64,000 nucleotides of DNA from the NCBI RefSeq assembly GCF_036373705.1, contig NC_089863.1, positions 22,008,619 to 22,072,618 on the forward strand. Direction: 5' to 3'. This DNA comes from Amia ocellicauda. Lineage: Eukaryota; Chordata; Actinopteri; Amiiformes; Amiidae. How positions within the stretch are numbered: the first letter of the stretch is position 1; each line of letters begins with the position of its first letter. Shown here piece after piece: positions 45,348 through 58,321 of the stretch. A model generated the notes under the pieces. It saw only the letters and a program-made list of their open reading frames with translations, was not told where the DNA came from and searched no databases. A program made the position numbers and the translations under genes.

Positions 45348-45590
45348 AAAGTGTCTGAAGCAGCATGAAAGAGCACACCAACAATATCTCACTGTGGTCG
45401 AACATGATTCCAGGATTAAAAAAGTGGCAGGCAATTTGTTTTCCAAATTGCAATCGGTGAACATTTGGGAAGGCCTCATTTATCTGCAGTTTCCTGTTCC
45501 TGAGTGCGGAAGGAAAATGTCCATTAGCATCTTTCCAGATTGCACTTTATTCAGACCTTTCCGAAATGAAACAAAACCAAAGTTGAAACA

Positions 45591-45662
45591 TAGCAGAGGA
45601 CGGTTTCGATCCATCGACCTCTGGGTTATGGGCCCAGCACTCTTCCGCTGCTCCACTCTGCT
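45591..45662 (-). tRNA. tRNA-iMet(CAU), two D-arm/stem changes
   Basis: AGCAGAGTGGAGCAGCGGAAGAGTG: C-to-A changes in the A box and anticodon-stem side, plus one in the T-stem (CCGTCC). Probably weakened. Confidence 0.8.
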
Positions 45663-45937
45663 CCTTGGGCACTCAGCCACCTGTTAACTTCACAGCCACT
45701 CGTATATTGCATATTTGCAAGCAATACAAGTTTGCAAAGACCTGCGTTATTTCCACTTTCCTGTTCAAGACTGCACACCGAGCTTCTCCATGCGCTGGAG
45801 CAGCTTTCCAGGTTTCAGTGCCTTCACATTTCACCCTGTATGTGCTGTGGGAAGCATCATGTCAATTGTGTTGTACTAAGCGGATCGGGGCTCAGTCTAA
45901 GCTCAGATCCGAGCTTAAAAATGACCGTGCTTCTGAG

Positions 45938-46005
45938 CAGCTGGGACTCAAAGCCACACTCCCTGGCTTAGGAACCCAGTGTCTGATCCACTAGGACACG
46001 GGGGC
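45938..46005 (-). pseudogene. tRNA-Arg(CCU)-like pseudogene
   Basis: Acceptor-truncated form. Confidence 0.7.
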
Positions 46006-46465
46006 TCAGCCAGACAGTATCGGAAAATGGAAATAAATAAATAAATTAATAAATAAAAAGATGCGGCGCGTTACACAATAGACACCAGGTAAAGAAGTGA
46101 ATAGTTACAGGAACTGTCACGTAAGCTCCTCAACTTGAAACGGGCACATGCAAACTCCTGTGAAATAACACGAGATGGATAACTACCCCTTCTCTGCTGC
46201 AGCAGAATGTGACTACCTATTGCGCAGATTATTGCGTCAATCGATTCGAAAAGAGGGCTGGCATTTGTCACCAATGTGCCTCGTTTTATTTCTGAAATAT
46301 AACTCCCAGAAAATATTGTCTGTGTTTTTGAAATTGAATAACCTCAAAAGAAAGAAATGATCCAGTCAATTGCTAAAGAAGAGTCTTGCCGCTGCATTCT
46401 GGAATGAAGAAAAGAATGAAATGACAAGTACAATCAAATCAAGAAAGAGAGCAGGCTGTGTCGGA

Positions 46466-46536
46466 TGCGCCAGTCGGGAATCGAACCCGAGTCACAAGAA
46501 TGGGAATCTTGTATGATACCACTACACCACTGGCGC
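46466..46536 (-). tRNA. tRNA-Gly(CCC), one T-stem change
   Basis: The 3' side reads CCCGACTGGCGC instead of CCCGGCTGGCGC; anticodon loop TTCCCAT is intact. Confidence 0.88.
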
Positions 46537-46930
46537 TGCTGGGGAAGCTCTGGCTTGTGTCCTTGAAGCAAATTCATAGAAAGCAAGATGATGTCTTAAT
46601 GATTATCCTTATTAGTCTGTTGTCGATCTGCTTAATACGTACCTAGCCAATCACTACATCACAGGTGCAGAGACAATCAGTATGAAGGCGAACACGATTT
46701 CGTTAACGTGTGCCCATTTACAAGTTCAATGAATGTATACATAAATAAAGCAGATCTGGGTTTTCCTCTGAAACATTAAGGACTGGTTTCATAAATGCGT
46801 CCATAAGTCCATAAACGCCACGAGTGCAACGTGCAACTCTATTGTAGCTGCTGTTACTGTACGATTCATCGTGATACGTGTGTGTTTTATTTCAGCTGTA
46901 ACTCGCCCTGGTTAAGCACGTCTACGGTGT

Positions 46931-47558
46931 AATTTAAAAATATTACAGAAATTGTCGTTTGCAGTTACAAATCTGTAGTAAGAGTAATACGTTAAGGGAG
47001 TCATGTTCAGCAATTTATAATACAAATCTACTAGCACATATCTTGATAAAGGTTAGAATAATAACAATAATAATAATACATAGCAAATATTTATTTTAGT
47101 GTTGCACATGGAAAGTTTTCTTACAGTAACTTCTGAATATAATGTTGTCTATACCCTTTTAGCTATTTGTAATATCTCTTAACAGAAACTTGTATATTTT
47201 TAGCTTTCTCCAATCATCTAAAGCATACAGAATAAGACAGCCATAAAAGTCCTTTCCACACCAGGCTCTATCGCTCGTAGTGTTGCTTTCTGTCACTGTC
47301 TTTAAAACGAGACACAAACCAAACCCACAATCGCTCCGCTCCTCCCACATCAGGGCGTGGACTTCCGACACTGGCCTGGTTTTCCTGTGGCGCTTTATTA
47401 GAACAGCAAGAGATAACAGTATGTTTCTGTCTTTATTCGACCGCATGTGTGGGTGTAACTTTGTAATTGTTTATTGAGGTCCCGCAAAGTTTGGGGTGAA
47501 ATGCAAAGTAATCTAATAGTAAAGTAACTAATTACTTTGCCCAGAGAGTAATAAGTAA
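46931..47558. mobile_element. hAT-like element, both ends missing
   Basis: Ends in the palindrome, as in unit 2. Confidence 0.7.
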
Positions 47559-47641
47559 AGTATCTTGTTACTGTTTATATGAGTAAAGAATACAATGTAA
47601 TACATTGTATTCTTTACTCATATAAACAGTAACAAGATACT
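47559..47641. repeat. perfect inverted repeat, 41-bp arms, second copy
   Basis: Same sequence and joints as at 28035. No substitution is seen in either arm, so it stays perfectly paired. Confidence 0.95.
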
Positions 47642-48521
47642 GGAAGTTTAGCCATCAGAGGATGGGTACATGGTGGTCATAAAGGGATGGACATGGTCAG
47701 AAACAATGCTCAGGTAGGACGTGGCATTTAAACGAGGCCCAATTGGCACTAAGGGGCCTAAAGTGTGCCAAGAAATCATCCCCCACGCCATTACACCACC
47801 ACCACCAGCCTGCACAGTGGTAACAAGGCATGATGGATCCATGTTCTCATTCTGTTTACGCCAAATTCTGACTCTACCATCTGAATGTCTCAACAGAAAT
47901 CGAGACTCATCAGACCAGGCAACATTTTTCCAGTCTTCAACTGTCCAATTTTGGTGAGCTTGTGCAAATTGTTGCCTCTTTTTCCTATTTGTAGTGGAGA
48001 TGAGTGGTACCCGGTGGGGTCTTCTGCTGTTGTAGCCCATCCGTCTCAAGGTTGTACGTGTTGTGGCTTCACAAATGCTTTGCTGCATACCTCGGTTGTA
48101 ACGAGTGGTTATTTCAGTCAAAGTTGCTCTTCTATCAGCTTGAATCAGTCGGCCCATTCTCCTCTGACCTCTAGCATCAAGAAGGCATTTTCGCCCACAG
48201 GACTGCCGCATACTGGATGTTTTTCCCTTTTCACACCATTCTTTGTAAACCCTAGAAATGGTTGTGCGTGAAAATCCCAGTAACTGAGCAGATTGTGAAA
48301 TACTCAGACCGGCCCGTCTGGCACCAACAACCATGCCACGCTCAAAATTGCTTAAATCACCTTTCTTTCCCATTCAGACATTCAGTTTGGAGTTCAGGAG
48401 ATTGTCTTGACCAGGACCACACCCCTAAATGCATTGAAGCAACTGCCATGTGATTGGTTGGTTAGATAATTGCATTAATGAGAAATTGAACAGGTGTTCC
48501 TAATAATCCTTTAGGTGAGTG
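47642..48521 (-). mobile_element. Tc1/mariner transposon, 5' half
   Basis: 241 open codons (47648-48373) with helix-turn-helix and first catalytic Asp; one substitution (MISW for MFSW) against unit 2. Confidence 0.9.
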
Positions 48522-49101
<580 letters not shown>

Positions 49102-49149
49102 CAATAATAATTTAAAGAGGAGCGTTTCACCACCCGCCTTGAAAGCAGT

Positions 49150-49221
49150 GAGCTCTTGTGGCAAGGGTAGCACGTCTGACTCTAGATCACAAGGGTGCGT
49201 GTTCAAATGACGTCGGGGTCA
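49150..49221 (+). pseudogene. tRNA-Trp-derived sequence with CUA anticodon, second copy
   Basis: Identical to the copy at 29619, anticodon at 49182-49184. Confidence 0.78.
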
Positions 49222-49326
49222 GTGTTTTGTACACCAGCAGTAACCAGTAACACTAAGGTTGCATGAGTAATTGCACAGCTGACAGTATAAAGTGCTTACC
49301 ACCTTGTCGTTGATCTTGCAAAAAGG

Positions 49327-50533
49327 TAAACAGAAGTATTTTCAAGTTGCCACAGAGAGAGACCGGAGAGTACAGGTGAGAGGTAGCCATCTTGTTGTTT
49401 GACTAGTTTCAGAATAGTCTTAGCATTGCTCATTTTGTTTTAAGTTTGCCTTAAATTGACGTTAGCATTGTCTGTAGTTTGCCTAAATTGAAGCCAATTC
49501 AGTTCAGCTGCTGAGGTGGTGAAAGTAAACAGGTTGTAGAATCTGTTGATCTGTAGAATCTTGATCTGTCTAGGACTAGCAGGAATTCTGTTGCAGGAGG
49601 AGCCAGGTGGGGCCAATTAGGTGTGAATTGGGGGTAAAACCTAGGAGAGTTGAGACCTTAGAGCAGGACAGCGTAGAGATCTGCTGGGTTACAGTAGGTC
49701 GTAACCGCAGAAAAGGGCGTGCACACCCCGTAGAGACACCCCAAGAGCTTGAATTGCCCAACAGGTTCCAACTGCTGGACACTGAGTTGGACAGTGACAG
49801 CTCAGAGGGTGATGGGGGGCAGTTGAGCACCAGAGCACCATGGTGCCCAATCCCCCCCCAGACGAAGGAGGTAGTTATAGTAGGAGACTCAATTCTTAGA
49901 GGTGTAGATCACACAGTGTGTTCTAGTGACATGGAGACCCGCATTGGTATCTTGCCTGCCTGGTGCTCAGGTTGCAGATCTCCCTAAACTAGTAGACGGG
50001 CTACTGGCCAAAGCCGGGGGGAATCCACTGGTCATGGTCAGGGAGACAGGCAGAGATTAGAAAGTTTAACACGTGGTTGAAAGCTTGGTGTAGGGAAGAG
50101 GGGTTTAGGTTTATGGAGCATTGGTCTTTCATCTGGGATAGATGGGACCTGTACAAACCGGACGGTCTACATCTAAACAGAAGGGGGGCTAATGCATTGG
50201 AAGAGCGTATGTGCAGTGAAATTGAGAATCATTAAACTAGGAACCAGGGGGGCAGGGAGCTTTGACAATGGGAGATGTTCCACTAAGGAAAGGAAACCAA
50301 GGGAAACTGCCAGTAGGAAAGTCCTGAAAACGGAAAACAGGAGACACTTCTTTACACAGAGAGTAGTCACAATCTGGAATAAACTACCCAGCGATGTGGT
50401 AGAATCTGAAAGTTTGGGAACATTTAAAAATGGTCTGGAAAGGATCCTTGGATCACTTCGATATTAATGAACACCAAACGAGCACGATGGGTCGAATGGT
50501 CCCCTCTCGTTTGTTAACTCTCTTATGTTCTTA
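49327..50533 (+). mobile_element. CR1-clade LINE, copy H
   Basis: Same internal joint as copy D (about 50329). The ORF1 frame is open 49607-49987. Confidence 0.88.
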
Positions 50534-50601
50534 AAAGTGTCTGAAGCAGCATGAAAGAGCACACTAGGCAGCTGAGAACAGACAGAGAGGGGAGTGTATA
50601 T

Positions 50602-50673
50602 TGCGTTGGCCGGGAATCGAACCCGAGTCAACTGCTTGGAAGGCAGCTATGCTAACCACTATACCACCAACGC
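50602..50673 (-). tRNA. tRNA-Gly(UCC) with canonical T-loop
   Basis: One of the few Gly-UCC copies with T-loop TTCGATT, and a fully paired acceptor; the T-stem reads CTCGG/CCCGG (one wobble). Probably among the best-preserved Gly-UCC genes here. Confidence 0.9.
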
Positions 50674-50899
50674 TTAGAAACTGCTTCACCGCAATATCTC
50701 ACTGTGGTCGAACATGATTCCAGGATTGCAAAGTGGCAGGCAATTCGTTTTCCAAATTGCAATCGGTGAACATTTGGGAAGCCCTGCGTTATCTGCAGTT
50801 TCCTGTTCCTGAGTGCGGAAGGAAAATGTCCATTAGCATCTTTCCAGATTGCACTTTATTCAGACCTTTCCGAAATGAAACAAAACCAAAGTTGAAACA

Positions 50900-50971
50900 T
50901 AGCAGAGGATGGTTTTGATCCATCGACCTCTGGGTTATGGGCCCAGCACGCTTCTGCTGCGCCACTCTGCT
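50900..50971 (-). tRNA. tRNA-iMet(CAU), two substitutions
   Basis: Changes are GCAGAAGCG (D-arm) and ATCAAAA (T-loop); the CCCATAA loop is kept. Confidence 0.85.
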
Positions 50972-51245
50972 CCTTGGCCACTCAGCCACCTGTTAACTTC
51001 ACAGCCACTCCTATATTGCATATTGCAAGCAATACAAGTTTGCAAAGACCTGCGTTATTTCCACTTTCCTGTTCAAGACTGCACACCGAGCTTCTCCATG
51101 CGCTGGAGCAGCGTTACTAGTTTCAGTGCCTTCACATTTCACCCTGTATGTGCTGTGGGAAGCATCATGTCAATTGTGTTGTACTAAGCGGATCGGGGCT
51201 CAGTCTGAGCTCAGATCCGAGCTTAAAAATGACCGTGCTTCTGAG

Positions 51246-51313
51246 CAGCTGGGACTCAAAGCCACACTCCCTGGCTTAGGAACCCAGTGTCTGATCCACT
51301 AGGACACGGGGGC
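51246..51313 (-). pseudogene. tRNA-Arg(CCU)-like pseudogene
   Basis: Acceptor-truncated form. Confidence 0.7.
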
Positions 51314-51769
51314 TCAGCCAGACAGTATCGGAAAATGGAAATAAATAAATTAATAAATAAAAAGATGCGGTGCGTTACACAATAGACACCAGGTAAAGAA
51401 GTGAATAGTTTCAGGAACTGTCACGTAAGCTCCTCAACTTGAAACGGGCACATACGAACTCCTGTGAAATAACACGAGATGGATAACTACCCCTTCTCTG
51501 CTGCAGCAGAATGTGACTACCTATTGCGCAGATTATTGCGTCAATCGATTCGAAAAGAGGGCTGGCATTTGTCACCAATGTGCCTCGTTTTATTTCTGAA
51601 ATATAACTCCCAGAAAATATTGTCTGTGTTTTTGAAATTGAATAACCTCAAAAGAAAGAAATGATCCAGTCAATTGCTAAAGAAGAGTCTTGCCGCTGCA
51701 TTCTGGAATGAAGAAAAGAATGAAATGACAAGTACAATCAAATCAAGAAAGAGAGCAGGCTGTGTCGGA

Positions 51770-51840
51770 TGCGCCAGCCGGGAATCGAACCCGAGTCACA
51801 AGAATGGGACTCTTGTATGATACCACTACACCACTGGCGC
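51770..51840 (-). tRNA. tRNA-Gly(CCC), position 32 changed
   Basis: The anticodon loop reads GTCCCAT; anticodon CCC is unchanged. Confidence 0.88.
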
Positions 51841-52246
51841 TGCTGGGGAAGCTGTGGCTTGTGTCCTTGAAGCAAATTCATAGAAAGCGTCCCATGGGGC
51901 AAGATGATGTCTTAATGATTATCCTTATTAGTCTGTTGTCGATCTGCTTAATACGTACCTAGCCAATCACTACATCACAGGTGCAGAGACAATCAGTATG
52001 AAGGCGAACACGATTTCGTTAACGTGTGCCCATTTACAAGTTCAATGAATGTATACATAAATAAAGCAGATCTGGGTTTTCCTCTGAAACATTAAGGACT
52101 GGTTTCATAAATGCGTCCATAAGTCCATAAACGCCACGAGTGCAACGTGCAACTCTATTGTAGCTGCTGTTACTGTACGATTCATCGTGATACGTGTGTG
52201 TTTTATTTCAGCTGTAACTCGCCCTGGTTAAGCACGTCTACGGTGT

Positions 52247-52951
52247 AATTTAAAAATATTACAGAAATTGTCGTTTGCAGTTACAAATCTGTAGCAAGAG
52301 TAATACGTTAAGGGAGTCAAGTTCAGCAATTTAAAATACAAATCTACTAGCACATATCTTGATAAAGATTACAATAATAACAATAATAATAATACATAGC
52401 AAATATTTATTTTAGTGTTGCACATGGAAAGTTTTCTTACAGTAACTTCTGAATATAATGTTGTCTATACCCTTTTAGCTATTCGTAATATCTCTTAACA
52501 GAAACTTGTATATTTTTAGCTGTCTCCAATCATCTAAAGCATACAGAATAAGACAGCCACAAAAGTCCTTTCCACACCAGGCTCTATCGCTCGTAGTGTT
52601 GCTTTCTGTCACTGTCTTTAAAACGAGACACAAACCAAACCCACAATCGCTCCGCTCCTCCCACATCAGGGCGTGGACTTCCGACACTGGCCTGGTTTTC
52701 CTGTGGCGCTTTATTAGAACAGCAAGAGATAACAGTATGTTTCTGTCTTTATTCGACCGCATGTGTGGGTGTAACTTTGTAATTGTTTAATGAGGTCCCG
52801 CAAAGTTTGGGGTGAAATGCAAAGTAATCTAATAGTAAATTAACTAATTACTTTGCCCAGAAAGTAATAAGTAAAGTATCTTGTTACTGTTTATATGAGT
52901 AAAGAATACAATGTAATACATTTCTTTTTGTGAGTAACGACACCATCACTG
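52247..52951. mobile_element. hAT-like element, left end missing
   Basis: As in unit 1; it carries AATACAATGTAA, the exact variant seen in the palindrome arms. Confidence 0.75.
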
Positions 52952-53027
52952 CTCTTTTCTATCTCGTTTTGCATGTATGTTTGTTGTTGACAGAGATACA
53001 AAGTTTGAGAGAAGACAGGCTGGCATT

Positions 53028-53099
53028 GGGGATGTAGCTCAGTGGTAGAGCGCATGCTTTGCATGTATGAGGTCCCGAGTTCAGTCCTCGGCATCTCCA
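53028..53099 (+). tRNA. tRNA-Ala(UGC)
   Basis: Same body as at 36221, terminator retained. Confidence 0.92.
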
Positions 53100-53304
53100 G
53101 ACTGTCTTTTAATGGAGCCCGTGCACTATGTCATTGGATGCACATAGCAAGTACCGAACAAATCGGGAGCCCGTGATTCATCGGTCACACTAGCATGGGC
53201 CTTTTCGGCACTCTCTCCCAGCATTCGTCCGAGAAACATCGTGTGTGTATGTATTCATTGTGAGAAGTGAAACAATGGGCCAGATTGCAAGCTGGTTCTG
53301 TATA

Positions 53305-53767
53305 CACTCACCTAAAGGATTATTAGGAACACCATACTAATACTGTGTTTGACCCCCTTTCGCCTTCAGAACTGCCTTAATTCTACATAGCATTGATTCA
53401 ACAAGGTGCTGAAAGCATTCTTTAGAAATGTTGGCCCATATTGATAGGATAGCATCTTGCAGTTGATGGAGATTTGTGTGATGCACATCCAGGGCACGAA
53501 GCTCCCGTTCCACCACATCCCAAAGATGCTCTATTGGGTTGAGATCTGGTGACTGTGGGGTCCAGTTTAGTACAGTGAACTCATTGTCATGTTCAAGAAA
53601 CCAATTTGAAATGATTCGACCTTTGTGACATGGTGCATTATCCTGCTGGAAGTAGCCATCAGAGGATGGGTACATGGTGGTCATAAAGGGATGGACATGG
53701 TTAGAAACAATGCTCAGGTAGGACGTGGCATTTAAACGAGGCCCAATTGGCACTAAGGGGCCTAAAG
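53305..53767 (-). mobile_element. Tc1/mariner transposon, 3' half
   Basis: Open 53337-53753; three residue changes against unit 1 (SNHV, SMLCR, LKAKGG). Confidence 0.9.
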
Positions 53768-56342
53768 AAGGAGGTAGTTATAGTAGGAGACTCAATTCTT
53801 AGAGGTGTAGATCACACAGTGTGTTCTAGTGACATGGAGACCCGCATTGGTATCTTGCCTGCCTGGTGCTCAGGTTGCAGATCTCCCTAAACTAGTAGAC
53901 GGGCTACTGTCCAAAGCCGGGGGGAATCCACTGGTCATGGTCAGGGAGACAGGCAGAGATTAGAAAGTTTAACACGTGGTTGAAAGCTTGGTGTAGGGAA
54001 AAGGGGTTTAGGTTTATGGAGCATTGGTCTTTCTTCTGGGATAGATGGGACCTGTACAAACCGGACGGTCTACATCTAAACAGACGGGGGGCTAATGCAT
54101 TGGAAGAGCGTATGTGCAGTGAAATTGAGAAGCATTTAAACTAGGAACCAGGGGGGCAGGGAGCTATGACAATGGGAGATGTTCCACTAAGGAAAGGAAA
54201 CCAAGGGAAACTGCCAGTAGGAAAGTCCTGAAATGTTTGTACCTCAATGCCAGGAGTATAAGGAACAAGATGTTAGACTTGGAAGCCACAGTGCTGGTGT
54301 GTGACTATGATGTTGTAGGAGTGACAGAAACATGGCTTACAGAAAATGATGGGGATGAATACAAGTTGGAAGGATACACACAGTTTAGGTGAGACAGGCA
54401 AAATCGAAGAGGGGGTGGGGTAGCATTATATGTGAAAAATGACATTGAGGCAGAAGAACTTGTATTAGATCCCAGTAACGGAACAGAATCTTTGTGGGTG
54501 AAACTTTTGAACAAGAGATCTGGAGGATTAGCGGTAGGAGTGTGTTACAGGCCACCAAACTCAGATATTCAGAAAGATGCTGCATTGTACAGTGTAATCA
54601 GGACTGCATGTAGCAAGGATGTGGCTGTTATAATGGGGGATTTCAATTTCCCAAACTTAGACTGGGAAAGCCCAGTGGGGACTACAGAAGCAGAAATGGA
54701 AATGGTTGAGATGGTAAATGACTGCTTTCTAACTCAATTTGTCAGGGAACCAACCAGAGAGAGCGCATGTATTGACTTGATCTTTTCAAATGACCAAGAT
54801 AGAGTCAGGGGGACAGTAGTTAGAGAACCAATGGCAAGTTGTGATCACAATATGGTTGTCTTTGAGGCATTCTTTCAAAAAACAAGGTCCAAGTCTAAAA
54901 CAATGGTCTACAATTTTAGAAAAGCAAACCTTGAAGGTATGAGATGGCACTTAGAAGAGGTAGACTGGAGCACACTGGATACAGAGTTAGTTGAAAATGC
55001 ATGGGTATATTTTAAGAATATACTACTCGAGGCTCAGGAGCAATTTGTACCAAAACTTAGCAAATTGAGGAACAAAAAACATTGGCCAAAATGGTATAAT
55101 AGAGGTATGCAAAAAATTTAAAGAGGAAGACAATGTTGTATAGTGCATACAAAAGGGATGGTGACGAAACAAAATACATAGAATATGTTGAGCTGCAAAG
55201 AGATCTTAAGAAAGGGATCAGGAAAGCAGAGAGGGAATTAGAAAGAAACATAGCTCTTGGAGCTCAAACCAATGCAAAGAGCTTTTTTCAATATCACAAC
55301 AGCAAGCGGTTAATAAAGGAGGAGGTGAAACAGATAAAGGGCAAAAACGGAGGTATCTTGGAAATTGAACAAGATGTGGCAAATATTCTAAATGAGTATT
55401 TCACAGAGGTTTTTTCAAAAGAAAAAACAGATGACATGCCACAGGTTGACAATCAGTCCAGTCAAACCCTAAGAGAGATCAGGATAAATGAGGAGGAGGT
55501 ACTAAAGGGACTAGCAGAATTAAAAACAAACAAATCACCTGGGCCAGATGGGATAAATCCAACAGTACTTCAAGAAAAAAGGTGGCTCAGCAGATACAAT
55601 CTTGGCAGCACAGGCTATTCAGAGGAACTTAGATAATATTCAGTTGTGGGCTGACACCTGGCAAATGAAATTCAATGTGGACAAGTGCAAGGTAATACAT
55701 GCAGGTAACAAAAATGTCCACTATAATTACACTATGGGAGGTACAGATCTACATGAAGTAACGCATGAGAAAGACCTAGGAGTCTATGTGGACTCCTCAC
55801 TTTCTCCATCCAAGCAATGTGGGGAAGCAATAAAGAAGGCAAACAGAATGCTAGGGTATATTGTCAAAAGTGTAGAATTTAAAACAAGGGCAGTAATGTT
55901 AAGACTGTACAATGCGCTAGTTAGACCTCATCTGGAATACTGTGTACAGTTCTGGGCACCACACTTCAAAAAGGATATTGCTGCCTTAGAGGCAGTTCAG
56001 AGGAGAGCAACCAGACTTATTCCAGGTCTTCAAGGGAAAGTCCTACTCGGAGAGACTGAGGGAACTGAACCTTTTCACCCTGGAACAGAGGAGACTACCC
56101 GGGGACACAAATGGAAATTGGGCTTCAAGGCATTCAAAACGGAAAACAGGAGACACTTCTTTACACAGAGAGTAGTCACAATCTGGAATAAACTACCCAG
56201 CGATGTGGTTGAAGCTGAAAGTTTGGGAACATTTAAAAATGGTCTGGAAAGGATCCTTGGATCACTTCGATATTAATGAAAACCAAACGAGCACGATGGG
56301 TCGAATTGTCCCCTCTCGTTTGTTAACTCTCTAATGTTCTTA
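53767..56342 (+). mobile_element. CR1-clade LINE, copy I (longest endonuclease frame)
   Basis: The only array copy in which ALYSV is not interrupted, giving 229 open codons (54432-55121) from the middle of the endonuclease through GVCYRPPN and IMGDFN to the linker. The QFR TGA remains. Linker 55133-55636, RT end 55602-56276. Confidence 0.88.
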
Positions 56343-56826
56343 AAAGTGTCTGAAGCAGCATGAAAGAGCACATTAGGCAGCTGAGAACAGACAGAGATTA
56401 AATAAATTAATAAATAAAAAGATGCGGCGCGTTACACAATAGACACCAGGTAAAGAAGTGAATAGTTACAGGAACTGTCACGTAAGCTCCTCAACTTGAA
56501 ACGGGCACATACGAACTCCTGTGAAATAACACGAGATGGATAACTACCCCTTCTCTGCTGCAGCAGAATGTGACTACCTATTGCGCAGATTATTGCGTCA
56601 ATCGATTCGAAAAGAGGGCTGGCATTTGTCACCAATGTGCCTCGTTTTATTTCTGAAATATAACTCCCAGAAAATATTGTCTGTGTTTTTGAAATTGAAT
56701 AACCTCAAAAGAAAGAAATGATCCAGTCAATTGCTAAAGAAGAGTCTTGCCGCTGCATTCTGGAATGAAGAAAAGAATGAAATGACAAGTACAATCAAAT
56801 CAAGAAAGAGAGCAGGCTGTGTCCGA

Positions 56827-56897
56827 TGCGCCAGCCGGGAATCGAACCCGAGTCACAAGAATGGGAATCTTGTATGATACCACTACACCACTGGCGC
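56827..56897 (-). tRNA. tRNA-Gly(CCC)
   Basis: Intact body as at 21117. Confidence 0.92.
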
Positions 56898-57303
56898 TGC
56901 TGGGGAAGCTCTGGCTTGTGTCCTTGAAGCAAATTCATAGAAAGCGTCCCATGGGGCAAGATGATGTCTTAATGATTATCCTTATTAGTCTGTTGTCGAT
57001 CTGCTTAATACGTACCTAGCCAATCACTACATCACAGGTGCAGAGACAATCAGTATGAAGGCGAACACGATTTCGTTAACATGTGCCCATTTACAAGTTC
57101 AATGAATGTATACATAAATAAAGCAGATCTGGGTTTTCCTCTGAAACATTAAGGACTGGTTTCATAAATGCGTCCATAAGTCCATAAACGCCACGAGTGC
57201 AACGTGCAACTCTATTGTAGCTGCTGTTACTGTACGATTCATCGTGATACGTGTGTGTTTTATTTCAGCTGTAACTCGCCCTGGTTAAGCACGTCTACGG
57301 TGT

Positions 57304-58008
57304 AATTTAAAAATATTACAGAAATTGTTGTTTGCAGTTACAAATCTGTAGTAAGAGCAATACGTTAAGGGAGTCAAGTTCAGCAATTTAAAATACAAAT
57401 CTACTAGCACATATCTTGATAAAGATTACAATAATAACAATAATAATAATACATAGCAAATATTTATTTTAGTGTTGCACATGGAAAGTTTTCTTACAGT
57501 AACTTCTGAATATAATGTTGTCTATACCCTTTTAGCTATTCGTAATATCTCTTAACAGAAACTTGTATATTTTTAGCTGTCTCCAATCATCTAAAGCATA
57601 CAGAATAAGACAGCCACAAAAGTCCTTTCCACACCAGGCTCTATCGCTCGTAGTGTTGCTTTCTGTCACTGTCTTTAAAATGAGACACAAACCAAACCCA
57701 CAATCGCTCCGCTCCTCCCACATCAGGGCGTGGACTTCCGACACTGGCCTGGTTTTCCTGTGGCGCTTTATTAGAACAGCACGAGATAACAGTATGTTTC
57801 TGTCTTTATTCGACCGCATGTGTGGGTGTAACTTTGTAATTGTTTAATGAGGTCCCGCAAAGTTTGGGGTGAAATGCAAAGTAATCTAATAGTAAAGTAA
57901 CTAATTACTTTGCCCAGAAAGTAATAAGTAAAGTATCTTGTTACTGTTTATATGAGTAAAGAATACAATGTAATACATTTCTTCTTGTGAGTAACGACAC
58001 CATCACTG
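57304..58008. mobile_element. hAT-like element, left end missing
   Basis: As in unit 1, right flank CTCTTTTC. Confidence 0.75.
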
Positions 58009-58084
58009 CTCTTTTCTATCTCGTTTTGCATGTATGTTTGTTGTTGACAGAGATACAAAGTTTGAGAGAAGACAGGCTGGCATT

Positions 58085-58156
58085 GGGGATGTAGCTCAGT
58101 GGTAGAGCGCATGCTTTGCATGTATGAGGTCCCGAGTTCAGTCCTCGGCATCTCCA
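58085..58156 (+). tRNA. tRNA-Ala(UGC)
   Basis: Same body as at 36221, terminator retained. Confidence 0.92.
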
Positions 58157-58221
58157 GACTGTCTTTTAATGGAGCCCGTGCACTATGTCATTGGATGCAC
58201 ATAGCAAGTACCGAACAAATC

Positions 58222-58321
58222 GGGTACATGGTGGTCATAAAGGGATGGACATGGTCAGAAACAATGCTCAGGTAGGACGTGGCATTTAAACGATGCCCAA
58301 TTGGCACTAAGGGGCCTAAAG
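58222..58321 (-). mobile_element. Tc1/mariner remnant, 100 bp
   Basis: Only the innermost part of the 3' half is left; the terminal repeat and the catalytic Asp/Glu region are deleted. Confidence 0.85.

Larger units (their letters stand above)
39734..45423. repeat. array unit 5, type I (5690 bp, Gly-UCC deleted)
   Basis: Like unit 4, but a deletion at about 45378 removes the whole Gly-UCC gene at its right end (GAGCACAC joined to CAACAATATC). Confidence 0.92.
50733..56397. repeat. array unit 7, type I, 3' end deleted
   Basis: A complete type I order up to the LINE end. It then joins at about 56397 directly to the TAAA-rich patch of the next unit, removing one Gly-UCC, one iMet and one Arg-like copy. 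Confidence 0.9.
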
